From the IMG/VR virus record IMGVR_UViG_3300025141_000131, positions 1 to 53,531 of that record: 53,531 nt of DNA; one strand, written 5' to 3'. This document shows positions 22,429-30,467 of this stretch, in pieces. The notes below the pieces were generated by a model. The model did not search any database. It saw nothing but the letters and a program-made list of their open reading frames with translations, and was not told where the DNA came from. Each line of letters opens with the position of its first letter. The first letter of the stretch is position 1. Position numbers and translations under genes: made by a program. This DNA comes from a virus.

Positions 22429-22926
22429 ATGGCAAGATTTATTAAATTTAACATTCTTAATTCTGGTGCAGGCTTAACTGCTGCTTCAGGAGCAAGATAT
22501 GTAAACGTAGACGACATTGAGAGCGTAACTGACGTGATTGGTGGTGGTTCTGGATATGCAGTTCAAATTGTCCTTAAAGGATATACTGGAGCTGGTATAC
22601 AGTCTGCTAACAACGTAAATTATGGTGCAGATTCGGCACAAGGTATCCTTGCGGTTACTTCTGAAATGAGTGCTAGAGTAATTACTCTATTAGTACAAAC
22701 TTCATCAACTATTGCTGCAGGAGCTAATACTGCTGATCCAACTACAATTACTGTAGCAAGCAATATGCCTAGTGAGGCTGTAAGAAGAGCTATGTCTGCT
22801 AATCCAGGTGGAGTTGTTGCTTCAGCTCAATTAGGTAGAGATGGCGCAGGAACAGTTGCTCAAAATCAGATGTACTGGAATTCATTTGCAATAGCAAATA
22901 CTTCTCCAGCACCAGCTGCTTCTTAA
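22429..22926 (+). CDS. beta-rich structural protein (165 aa)
   Basis: The 165-aa product starts MARFIKFNILNSGAGLTAAS and is alternating hydrophobic/small, with ARYVNVDDIESVTDVIGGG and VRRAMSANPGGVVAS segments. The composition (A, G, S, T, N; few charges) is that of a virion surface or decoration protein. No family is known to me. The 64-base upstream gap contains inverted sequences CAGTACGAGAACTG and ACTCGAGT that could be regulatory. Confidence 0.55.
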   Translation: MARFIKFNILNSGAGLTAASGARYVNVDDIESVTDVIGGGSGYAVQIVLKGYTGAGIQSANNVNYGADSAQGILAVTSEMSARVITLLVQTSSTIAAGANTADPTTITVASNMPSEAVRRAMSANPGGVVASAQLGRDGAGTVAQNQMYWNSFAIANTSPAPAAS

Positions 22927-22940
22927 TTAAGTAATCAATT

Positions 22941-23096
22941 ATGAAACCAAGAGGACTTGGTGATAGAATTGAAAATATTACAAAAGCAACGGGCATCAAA
23001 AAAGTTGTTGATACTATATCAACAGCAACTGGTGTCCCTTGCGGATGTAATAAAAGAAAAACTATCCTAAACAAAATGTTTCCTTCAAAAAAATAA
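22941..23096 (+). CDS. small conserved phage-type peptide (51 aa)
   Basis: Basic 51-aa product starting MKPRGLGDRIENITKATGIK. It contains the segment VVDTISTATGVPCGCNKRK, where a CGC motif is followed by basic residues and KMFPSKK ends the protein. The GIKKVVD-like helix then CGCxKRK is a pattern remembered from phage gene neighbourhoods upstream of lysis genes. Function unknown. It ends one base before the metallopeptidase-like gene. Confidence 0.6.
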   Translation: MKPRGLGDRIENITKATGIKKVVDTISTATGVPCGCNKRKTILNKMFPSKK

Positions 23097-23097
23097 T

Positions 23098-23406
23098 ATG
23101 GCTTTTAAATTAGATAATCCACCGTATTCTGCGGATAATGTACCTGTTTACCATGTTGATATGGAAGACGGAGTGGCGGGTAAAGCCAATAATAATGGGA
23201 CTATTGTTATAAATAAAGACATGGACCCAAATCAAATAGATGATATTATAGAGCACGAAAAGATTCATATAGAACAAATGAAACGAGGAGATTTAGATTA
23301 TGATAACGAAAACGTATATTGGAAAGGTAAAACTTACCCAAGATCTAAAATGAAAGAAGGTGCTAAAAACCTTCCGTGGGAAGCGGAAGCTTACAATAGA
23401 ACATAA
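23098..23406 (+). CDS. HExxH metallopeptidase-like protein (102 aa)
   Basis: The 102-aa protein has a zincin-type motif HEKIH (H53, E54, H57) in a helix after a beta-rich N-terminus, and a later PWEAEAY (E95/E97) that could supply the third zinc ligand. This is the minimal layout of small phage metallopeptidases. It may act on cell wall peptides or on virion proteins during maturation. It overlaps the holin-type gene by one base, which favours a lysis context. Activity is unproven. Confidence 0.65.
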   Translation: MAFKLDNPPYSADNVPVYHVDMEDGVAGKANNNGTIVINKDMDPNQIDDIIEHEKIHIEQMKRGDLDYDNENVYWKGKTYPRSKMKEGAKNLPWEAEAYNRT

Positions 23407-23864
23407 TGAGTAAAAAGAAATTTAGAGAAACAACCGTTGGCCAACTATTATTTGGCGCTGCTTCAATTATAAACCCTACTTTGGGTAATATACTATCAGG
23501 TGTTAGTTCACCAAAAGAAGCATTAGCAGAAATAACAAAGTCAGATGTGAGTGCAACTGACAAAATAAAATTACAACAAATAATATACGACCAACAAAAT
23601 AAAGAACTAGAAGCTATTACTTCAAGATGGGAGGCAGATTCCATGTCAGATTCTTGGATGAGTAAAAATGTACGCCCACTAGTATTAGTATGGTGTATAG
23701 TTATATTTTCATTAGCTGGAATTTTAGATAGTGTAGAAAGTATACCATTTCATATAAATAATATATGGAATGATACTTTTGAAAAGGTTATGATGGCTGT
23801 CGTTTTAGCCTATTTTGGTGGACGCACGACTGAAAAGGCAACTAGTATTTATAAACAAAAATAA
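23406..23864 (+). CDS. probable holin (3-TM type)
   Basis: The 152-aa product starts MSKKKFRETTVGQLLFGAAS. It has an N-terminal hydrophobic stretch (about residues 12-35), a charged helical middle (DKIKLQQIIYDQQNKELEAI), and two spans at about 92-112 (PLVLVWCIVIFSLAGIL) and 128-145 (VMMAVVLAYFGGRTTEKA). This layout matches the 3-TM holin family of phages and gene transfer agents. It would form the membrane lesion timing lysis. It overlaps the HExxH gene by one base. Confidence 0.75.
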   Translation: MSKKKFRETTVGQLLFGAASIINPTLGNILSGVSSPKEALAEITKSDVSATDKIKLQQIIYDQQNKELEAITSRWEADSMSDSWMSKNVRPLVLVWCIVIFSLAGILDSVESIPFHINNIWNDTFEKVMMAVVLAYFGGRTTEKATSIYKQK

Positions 23865-23889
23865 TAATTAACAATAAAAACAAATTAAA

Positions 23890-24450
23890 ATGGGATATTT
23901 TGGAAAAGCTTTAGCAATTTCTGCTTCCGACACAATTAATGGACTTCCAGCATGGGAATTTATGAATCAGACTGGAACATTAGGAACATATTTAGCGGGT
24001 TCAGTTATTTATGCTGGAGGAGCAGGAGATGTTAATATAATTCCTGCAGGAACAGTGGGTGAACAAAGTGGTGTTGCATCAACTGGTGCTTTAACAATTA
24101 CTACTGGTGGTACTGGCTATACAACTGCTACAGATACTGCAACAACAACTACTGGCGATGGTTCAGGATTAAAAGTTAGCTACACAGCAGCTGCAGGAGC
24201 TGTAACTGTTATTAGTGCTATTACTGCTACTGGAACTGGATATACAGTAGGAGATGTAGTTACAATAACTGGTGGTGGAACTAATGCTACATTAACAATA
24301 ACAGCGGTCAGAGATTATCTACCGGTAGCAGCTGATGGTGTTGAATTCAGTGGATTATCTGCTGGAGATATAATACCAGTAAGAGCAGATTATGTACTAA
24401 GTACTAATACTAGCGCTACACTATTAGTAGCAATGAGAAACGAAACGTAA
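23890..24450 (+). CDS. structural protein with inserted GTGY domain (186 aa)
   Basis: The 186-aa product starts MGYFGKALAISASDTINGLP. Residues 66-140 form a T/G-rich beta domain with two GTGY turns and ending VGDVVTITGGG. The same domain appears in the 642-aa tail protein (42341-42574). The flanks (LPAWEFMNQTG at the N-terminal side, AGDIIPVRADYVL at the C-terminal side) resemble a small head decoration protein, so the repeat domain looks inserted. Virion location is an inference. Confidence 0.6.
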   Translation: MGYFGKALAISASDTINGLPAWEFMNQTGTLGTYLAGSVIYAGGAGDVNIIPAGTVGEQSGVASTGALTITTGGTGYTTATDTATTTTGDGSGLKVSYTAAAGAVTVISAITATGTGYTVGDVVTITGGGTNATLTITAVRDYLPVAADGVEFSGLSAGDIIPVRADYVLSTNTSATLLVAMRNET

Positions 24451-24507
24451 ATTAATTTTTTACGTGTAATTATATAAATAGAATATTAATTAAATCAAAT
24501 CAAAATT

Positions 24508-24795
24508 ATGGCAAAAGAAAAAGCAACAAAAGTAAATAAAATCACTGATGAACAATTATCAAGTGTAAATGACACCCAAGCTAAAATTAACGATGCAATA
24601 TATCGTTTAGGAATGCTTGAAATTCAAAAAGAAGGAGTAAAACGTGGGTTTGAAGATCTTTCAAAAGAAATGGAAGATATAAAGAGATCTTTAGAAGAAG
24701 AATATGGTGCTGTTAATATAGACTTAAAAACAGGTAGCTATACTCCAATAGAAAAAGAAGAAGAAGAAGTAGAGGATAAAGAAGGTGACAAATAA
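24508..24795 (+). CDS. coiled-coil protein (95 aa)
   Basis: The 95-aa product starts MAKEKATKVNKITDEQLSSV. A long predicted coiled coil spans about residues 15-70 (DTQAKINDAIYRLGMLEIQ, EDLSKEMEDIKRSLEEEYG), and a very acidic tail (EKEEEEVEDKEGDK) follows. It could be a small scaffold or assembly factor upstream of the packaging genes. A TATAAATA sequence at 24473-24480, in the 57-base gap before it, is a possible late promoter element. It overlaps the next gene by 11 bases. Confidence 0.6.
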   Translation: MAKEKATKVNKITDEQLSSVNDTQAKINDAIYRLGMLEIQKEGVKRGFEDLSKEMEDIKRSLEEEYGAVNIDLKTGSYTPIEKEEEEVEDKEGDK

Positions 24796-25012
24796 TATTA
24801 GAAAAATCAGTATTGGATCTGATTATAAAAATGACGCCATGCATTATGCTTTAGGGCAACAAGTGTATGGCGGTCATACAATTTCTCATATTCTATTTGA
24901 AGATACTGATAATTCTTATAATATTTATATTAAAAAAAACAACGAAGTATTACCTTGGAAGAAGTTTAATTCTCACATGGCTATATCAGTTGAATATGAT
25001 TTAGAATATTAA
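24785..25012 (+). CDS. small conserved phage-type protein (75 aa)
   Basis: The 75-aa product starts MTNNIRKISIGSDYKNDAMH, with a DAMHYALGQQVYGGHTISHI segment and beta strands after it (YNIYIKKNNEVLPWKKF). IRKISIGSDYK followed by AMHY and GQ-V is a combination remembered from marine phage packaging neighbourhoods, function unknown. It overlaps both neighbours (11 bases and 1 base), which supports translation. Confidence 0.6.
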   Translation: MTNNIRKISIGSDYKNDAMHYALGQQVYGGHTISHILFEDTDNSYNIYIKKNNEVLPWKKFNSHMAISVEYDLEY

Positions 25013-25617
25013 TGAAAAGTTTATATGATTTTATTATAGAACCTTTGGGTGATAAATATAGTAATACAATAAAAATCGGAGACAAAGATGTTGTTGTGAA
25101 TACTAAAATTGAAAACTGGAAATTTGTTAATAGACTAGCAACAGTGGTACAAATACCTAAAGCTTTTAAAACTAAAATAAAAGAAGGTGATATTATAGTT
25201 GTACATCAAAATGTTTTTAGAACTTTTTATGATATGCGAGGAGAAAAGAAAAAAAGTAGATCGTGGTTTAAAAATGATTTATATTTTTGTTCTTTAGATC
25301 AAGTATATTTATATAAAAATTCTACTGGTTGGCATACTTTTGGTGATAGATGTTTTATTCAACCAATAAAAGATACTAATTCTCTAACATTAGATAAAGA
25401 ACGTTCCCTAATAGGTATATTAAAATATGGTAATAGTTCTTTAGAAGCGCTAGAAATCAACGAGGGAGACTTAGTTGGTTATACTCCTAACGGAGAATGG
25501 GAATTTTTAGTAGATAAAGAGCGCTTATATTGTATGAAATCAAATGATATTGTTATAAAATATGAACACCAAGGAAACGAAGAAAAATATAATCCAAGCT
25601 GGGCGTGTAGCAGTTAA
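25012..25617 (+). CDS. divergent double GroES-like protein (201 aa)
   Basis: The 201-aa protein shows two segments with GroES barrel logic: YDFIIEPLGDKY, ATVVQIPKAFKTKIKEGDII in the N-terminal half, and RSLIGILKYG, EALEINEGDLVGYTPNG, LYCMKSNDIVIKYE in the C-terminal half. Each has the strand, K/N-x-G-D-x-V/I turn and terminal D-I-V/I strand of co-chaperonins. A hydrophobic mobile loop is not clear. It may be a capsid-specific co-chaperone analogous to T4 gp31, or a GroES-fold protein of other use. It lies two genes before TerL. Confidence 0.5.
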   Translation: MKSLYDFIIEPLGDKYSNTIKIGDKDVVVNTKIENWKFVNRLATVVQIPKAFKTKIKEGDIIVVHQNVFRTFYDMRGEKKKSRSWFKNDLYFCSLDQVYLYKNSTGWHTFGDRCFIQPIKDTNSLTLDKERSLIGILKYGNSSLEALEINEGDLVGYTPNGEWEFLVDKERLYCMKSNDIVIKYEHQGNEEKYNPSWACSS

Positions 25618-25837
25618 AGAATTAATTAAAGTTGCTAAAGAACCCATTATAGATTTTGGACCCGATATTTCCGCAGATAGATTAAAGAACGCTGCAGCTA
25701 CTAAAAAGTTAGCCATCTTTGATGCTTTTGAAATTCTAAATAGAATTGAAGAAGAAAAGAATATGTTAGAAGATAAACCTAAAGAAGAAAAGAAAGAAAA
25801 AACTTTTAAAGGTTTTGCAGAAGGGAGGTCTAAATAA
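25562..25837 (+). CDS. candidate small terminase or terminase-linked protein (91 aa)
   Basis: The 91-aa product starts MNTKETKKNIIQAGRVAVKE. Helical segments (RVAVKELIKVAKEPI, SADRLKNAAATKKLAIFDAF) precede a charged tail. It overlaps the gene before by 56 bases and shares its stop region with the TerL start, the position where small terminase genes lie. A DNA-binding fold cannot be seen directly. The call rests on position, size and helical, charged composition. Confidence 0.55.
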   Translation: MNTKETKKNIIQAGRVAVKELIKVAKEPIIDFGPDISADRLKNAAATKKLAIFDAFEILNRIEEEKNMLEDKPKEEKKEKTFKGFAEGRSK

Positions 25838-28047
25838 TGTATCAACAAGAATTATATAAAATAATACCCGATTATATTAAACCTAAAGTTCTTAAAAGAA
25901 TGAATAGGTATAATAAATGGGAGTATGGATACAATGAAGAACATGATATTATAGTTATCAGTAAAACTGGTAAAATAGGTGAAGTATATGAAATACAAAA
26001 CCTTAAAATAGCTTTACCTAAAGAAGAAAAAGTTCACAAATTTGAAAACGATAGATGGACTAAAACTGAATACCCTAAACCATTAAGTAGAATAAAAACC
26101 GTATTTCATTGGAGAGAATATCCAGAGGATTTTAAAGAAAAATGGTTTGAATATATTGATGAAGAATTTAAAAGACGTGAAGAAGGGTTTTGGTTTTATA
26201 GTAAAGGTAAAAAAACTTATTTAACAGGCACACACTATATGTACTTGCAATGGTCTAAAATTGATGTAGGACCACCAGATTTTAGAGAAGCAAATAGATT
26301 GTTCTTTATATTCTGGGAAGCTTGCAAAGCAGATACACGATGCTACGGTATGTGTTATCTTAAAAACAGACGTTCGGGATTTTCTTTTATGGCTTCAGGT
26401 GAAGCTGTAAATATGGCAACTATCTCAAGTGATGCAAGATTTGGTATATTGTCTAAAACCGGACCAGATGCTAAAAAGATGTTTACTGACAAGGTTGTAC
26501 CTATATCAGTAAATTATCCTTTCTTTTTTAAACCGATTCAAGATGGTATGGATCGACCTAAAACAGAATTAGCTTATAGAGTACCTGCATCTAAATTTAC
26601 TAGAAGAAGTATAGAGGCGGGAAATGATCTTGCAGAATTAGAAGGATTAGATACAACTATTGACTGGAAGAATACTGGAGATAATAGTTATGATGGTGAA
26701 AAATTAAAACTATTAGTACATGATGAGTCTGGAAAGTGGGAGAGACCTAACAATATATTAAATAACTGGAGGGTTACAAAAACAACATTAAGACTTGGTA
26801 GTAGAATTATTGGTAAATGTATGATGGGATCTACTAGTAATGCTTTAGATAAAGGAGGTAGAAATTTTAAAAAATTATACGATGACTCAGATGTTACAAA
26901 GAGAAACGCCAATGGACAGACTCGCTCAGGATTATATAGTTTGTTCATACCTATGGAATGGAACTACGAGGGATACATTGATGCTTATGGCGTACCTGTA
27001 TTCGAGACCCCAAAACAAAATGTTAAAGGACCACACGGAGTTAATATTAAAATAGGCGTAATAGAATATTGGGACAATGAAGTTGAAGGATTAAAAGATG
27101 ATCAAGATGGTTTAAATGAATTTTATAGACAATTCCCAAGAACTACTAAACACGCTTTCAGAGACGAATCTAAAGAATCTCTATTTAATTTAACTAAAAT
27201 ATATCAACAAATAGATTATAACGAAGATATTAAAACCTCCTTAAATATAACTAAAGGAAGTTTTATGTGGGAGAATGGAGAGCAAGACACTAAAGTTATA
27301 TTTATGCCTAATACACAGGGTAGGTTTATAGTTACTTGGGTTCCAGAAATAAATCTACAAAACCGTAGATATATGAAACATGGAGTTAATTACCCAGGTA
27401 ATGAACACATGGGTGCTTTCGGATGTGATCCATATGATATATCCGGAACAGTTGATCAAAGAGGATCTAACGGATCTTTACATGGTTTAACAAAGTTTAG
27501 TATGGAAAATCATCCACCAAACCATTTCTTTTTAGAATATATAGCACGTCCTCAAACAGCTGAAATATTCTTTGAAGATGTTTTAATGGCTTGTGTTTTT
27601 TACGGAATGCCAATACTAGCAGAAAATAATAAACCTAGACTTTTATATTATTTTAAAAGAAGAGGTTATAGAGGGTTTGCAATGAATAGACCCGACAAAA
27701 GAAGAAATAAATTATCAGTTACAGAAAGAGAAATAGGTGGAATACCTAACTCAAGTGAAGATATTAAGCAAGCACACGCTTCTGCTATTGAAACATATAT
27801 TGAACATTTCGTGGGATTAAAAGAAACAGGATATGGAGATATGTATTTACAAAGAACGCTAGAAGATTGGGCTAGATTTAATATTAATAATAGAACAACA
27901 CATGATGCTTCTATTAGTTCAGGTCTTGCTTTAATGGCGTGTAATAAACATAGATACGCCCCAAGTAAACCTATAGTTGTAGAATCTGTAGATTTAGGGA
28001 TAACAAGATATGATAATAGAGGAAATACATCAAAAATTATAAGTTAA
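25837..28047 (+). CDS. terL: terminase large subunit
   Basis: The 736-aa packaging motor ATPase/nuclease translocates DNA into the prohead and cuts concatemers. An N-terminal region precedes a Walker A-like loop at about residues 175-184 (LKNRRSGFSF), in which the normal GKS/GKT is replaced by GFS. Walker B is LLVHDES (about 291-297). The nuclease domain carries GAFGCDPYD (about 526) and HDASIS (about 689), compatible with the acidic metal sites. Its length is somewhat above typical because of the N-terminal 150 residues. It follows the small-terminase candidate and precedes portal. Confidence 0.92.
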   Translation: MYQQELYKIIPDYIKPKVLKRMNRYNKWEYGYNEEHDIIVISKTGKIGEVYEIQNLKIALPKEEKVHKFENDRWTKTEYPKPLSRIKTVFHWREYPEDFKEKWFEYIDEEFKRREEGFWFYSKGKKTYLTGTHYMYLQWSKIDVGPPDFREANRLFFIFWEACKADTRCYGMCYLKNRRSGFSFMASGEAVNMATISSDARFGILSKTGPDAKKMFTDKVVPISVNYPFFFKPIQDGMDRPKTELAYRVPASKFTRRSIEAGNDLAELEGLDTTIDWKNTGDNSYDGEKLKLLVHDESGKWERPNNILNNWRVTKTTLRLGSRIIGKCMMGSTSNALDKGGRNFKKLYDDSDVTKRNANGQTRSGLYSLFIPMEWNYEGYIDAYGVPVFETPKQNVKGPHGVNIKIGVIEYWDNEVEGLKDDQDGLNEFYRQFPRTTKHAFRDESKESLFNLTKIYQQIDYNEDIKTSLNITKGSFMWENGEQDTKVIFMPNTQGRFIVTWVPEINLQNRRYMKHGVNYPGNEHMGAFGCDPYDISGTVDQRGSNGSLHGLTKFSMENHPPNHFFLEYIARPQTAEIFFEDVLMACVFYGMPILAENNKPRLLYYFKRRGYRGFAMNRPDKRRNKLSVTEREIGGIPNSSEDIKQAHASAIETYIEHFVGLKETGYGDMYLQRTLEDWARFNINNRTTHDASISSGLALMACNKHRYAPSKPIVVESVDLGITRYDNRGNTSKIIS

Positions 28048-30435
28048 ATGAATATATACACTAACACCAACAGCGTTTTTCCTAGTCAAGTAGTAAGCGA
28101 TGCTGAAAAAGCTACTTGGGAATACGGCGAGCAAGTTGCTCAAGCAATAGAACAAGAGTGGTTTCGTAACGGAAGGACTAATGGTAATAGATATTTAACT
28201 AGTTGGAATAATTTTCACCAACTAAGATTGTATGCTAGAGGCGAACAATCTATACAAAAATACAAAGATGAATTAGCTATTAATGGTGATTTATCATACC
28301 TTAATTTAGACTGGAAACCTGTTCCTATCTTATCTAAATTTGTAGATATTGTAGTTAATGGTGTATCTAATAAAACTTATGATATAAAAGCTTATGCTCA
28401 AGATCCTGATTCTATAAAGAAAAGAACAGAATATGCTTCTAAAATTTATGAAGATATGCTTTCTCTTCCTTATTTAGAATTAATAAAAAATACTTTAGGA
28501 ATAGATTTATATCAAAGTCCTGATTTAGATATAATTCCAGAAACTAAAGAAGAATTAGAATTACACATGCAATTATCTTATAAACAATCTATAGAAATTG
28601 CAGAAGAAGAAGCTATATCTAGTGTTTTAGCTCAAAACAAATACGATCTTATTAGAAGAAGATTAAACATGGACTTAACAGTCTGTGGTATTGCTGCAGC
28701 TAAAACTAATTTTAATACAGCTGAAGGAGTTACTGTTGATTATGTAGATCCAGCTTATTTAGTATATTCTTATACAGAAGATCCAAATTTTGAAGATATA
28801 TATTACGTAGGAGAATTAAAAGCTATAACTATACCAGAACTTAAAAAAGAATTTCCTAATATATCTAAAGAAGAACTAGAAAGAATACAAGCAATGCCTG
28901 GTAATAGATCTTATATTACAGGTTGGGGAGATTATGATGAAAATACAGTACAGGTTTTATATTTTGATTATAAAACTTATCATAATCAAGTATTTAAAAT
29001 AAAACAAACTGATCAAGGTTTAATTAAAGCTATAGAAAAACCAGATACTTTTAACCCACCAGAAAATGATAATTTTGAAAGAGTATCAAGATCTATAGAA
29101 GTTTTATATAGTGGAGCTAAAGTATTAGGAACTAACACAATGTTGAAGTGGGATTTAGCAGAAAATATGTCTAGACCTATGGCTGATACTACTAAGGTTA
29201 GAATGAATTATAGTATTTGTGCTCCTAGAATATATAAAGGTAGAATTGAATCTGTAGTAAGTAAATGTATAGGTTTTGCTGATATGATTCAATTAACTCA
29301 TTTAAAATTACAACAAGTAATTTCAAGATTAGTTCCAGATGGTGTATATTTAGATATGGATGGTTTGGCAGAAGTTGATTTAGGAAATGGTACTAATTAT
29401 AATCCAGCAGAAGCATTGAATATGTATTTCCAAACTGGTAGTATAGTTGGTAGATCACTTACTCAAGAAGGAGATATGAATCCAGGAAAAGTTCCTATTC
29501 AAGAACTTAATTCTTCAGCAGGTGGAGCGAAAATACAAAGTTTAATTCAAACATATCAATATTATTTACAAATGATAAGAGATGTGACCGGATTAAATGA
29601 AGCTAGAGATGGAAGTACTCCAGATAGAAATACACTAGTAGGATTACAAAAGATAGCAGCTAATGCTTCTAATGTAGCAACTAGACATATCGTACAATCT
29701 AGTTTATATTTAACATTACAATTAGCTGAAAATATAGGGTTAAAAATAGCTGATGCTTTAGAGTTTCCATTAACGAAGGCATCGTTACAAAATTCTATAT
29801 CTACTTTTAATATTAAAACATTAGAAGAAATTGTTAATCTTAATCTGCATGATTTTGGTATATTCTTAGAATTAGAACCAGATGAAGAAGAACAAGCTAA
29901 ATTAGAAGAGAACATTCAAGTAGCTTTACAGGCTCAAGGTATTGATTTAGAAGATGCTATTGATTTAAGACAAATCAAAAATCTTAAATTAGCTAATCAA
30001 ATGCTTAAAATTAAACGTAAAGCTAAAGGTGAACAAGACCAAGCTAATCAACAAGCTAATATTCAAGCACAAGCTCAAGCGCAAGCAGAGACTGCAGAAA
30101 AAACAGCTATGGCTGAAGTACAAAAACAACAAGCTATTAGTGGTGCAAATGTAGAATATGAAAAAGCTAAGAGTGAGTTTGAGAAAGATCGTATGCAATT
30201 ACAAGCACAATTAGATCAACAAAAATTAATGGCAGAGCATCAAAATGCTATGGAATTAAAAGGAATGGAACGTCAAGCTACACAAGAAAAAGAAGCTTTG
30301 ATAGAAGATAGAAAAGATAAAAGAATAAAAATGGAAGGTACTCAACAGAGTAAAATGATCCAACAAAGACAAACCGATAGCCCTGCTATTGATTTTGAAG
30401 CAGAAAGCGGTTTGAATATGGCCCCTTTCATGTAA
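28048..30435 (+). CDS. portal protein
   Basis: The 795-aa protein directly downstream of TerL has a portal-type core (VDIVVNGVSNKTYDIKAYAQ near residues 101-120; QQVISRLVPDGVYLDMDG near 425-442; VTGLNEARDGSTPDRNTLVG near 513-532). The C-terminal 140 residues are Q/A/E-rich coiled coil (QANQQANIQAQAQAQAETAE), longer than in small portals. It forms the dodecameric DNA channel at one capsid vertex and docks TerL. The start codon follows the TerL stop without a gap. Confidence 0.87.
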   Translation: MNIYTNTNSVFPSQVVSDAEKATWEYGEQVAQAIEQEWFRNGRTNGNRYLTSWNNFHQLRLYARGEQSIQKYKDELAINGDLSYLNLDWKPVPILSKFVDIVVNGVSNKTYDIKAYAQDPDSIKKRTEYASKIYEDMLSLPYLELIKNTLGIDLYQSPDLDIIPETKEELELHMQLSYKQSIEIAEEEAISSVLAQNKYDLIRRRLNMDLTVCGIAAAKTNFNTAEGVTVDYVDPAYLVYSYTEDPNFEDIYYVGELKAITIPELKKEFPNISKEELERIQAMPGNRSYITGWGDYDENTVQVLYFDYKTYHNQVFKIKQTDQGLIKAIEKPDTFNPPENDNFERVSRSIEVLYSGAKVLGTNTMLKWDLAENMSRPMADTTKVRMNYSICAPRIYKGRIESVVSKCIGFADMIQLTHLKLQQVISRLVPDGVYLDMDGLAEVDLGNGTNYNPAEALNMYFQTGSIVGRSLTQEGDMNPGKVPIQELNSSAGGAKIQSLIQTYQYYLQMIRDVTGLNEARDGSTPDRNTLVGLQKIAANASNVATRHIVQSSLYLTLQLAENIGLKIADALEFPLTKASLQNSISTFNIKTLEEIVNLNLHDFGIFLELEPDEEEQAKLEENIQVALQAQGIDLEDAIDLRQIKNLKLANQMLKIKRKAKGEQDQANQQANIQAQAQAQAETAEKTAMAEVQKQQAISGANVEYEKAKSEFEKDRMQLQAQLDQQKLMAEHQNAMELKGMERQATQEKEALIEDRKDKRIKMEGTQQSKMIQQRQTDSPAIDFEAESGLNMAPFM

Positions 30436-30446
30436 AACAGTTAATT

Positions 30447-30467
30447 ATTTAATTATATTATATTATG
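30447..30467 (+). promoter_or_regulatory. 21-bp leader element, copy 1
   Basis: A 21-base sequence beginning ATTTAATTATAT and ending on the ATG of the scaffold gene is repeated exactly at 33249-33269, before the gene after the capsid. Pure A/T runs are common here, but an exact copy ending on the start codon is unlikely by chance. It is either a late promoter or a translation-enhancing leader. Confidence 0.45.

Noticed and set aside
25824-25836. GGGAGG before the terL ATG as a Shine-Dalgarno site
   Set aside because: It is within the coding end of the previous gene (GRSK) and no other start in the window has such a site, so it is more likely coincidental.
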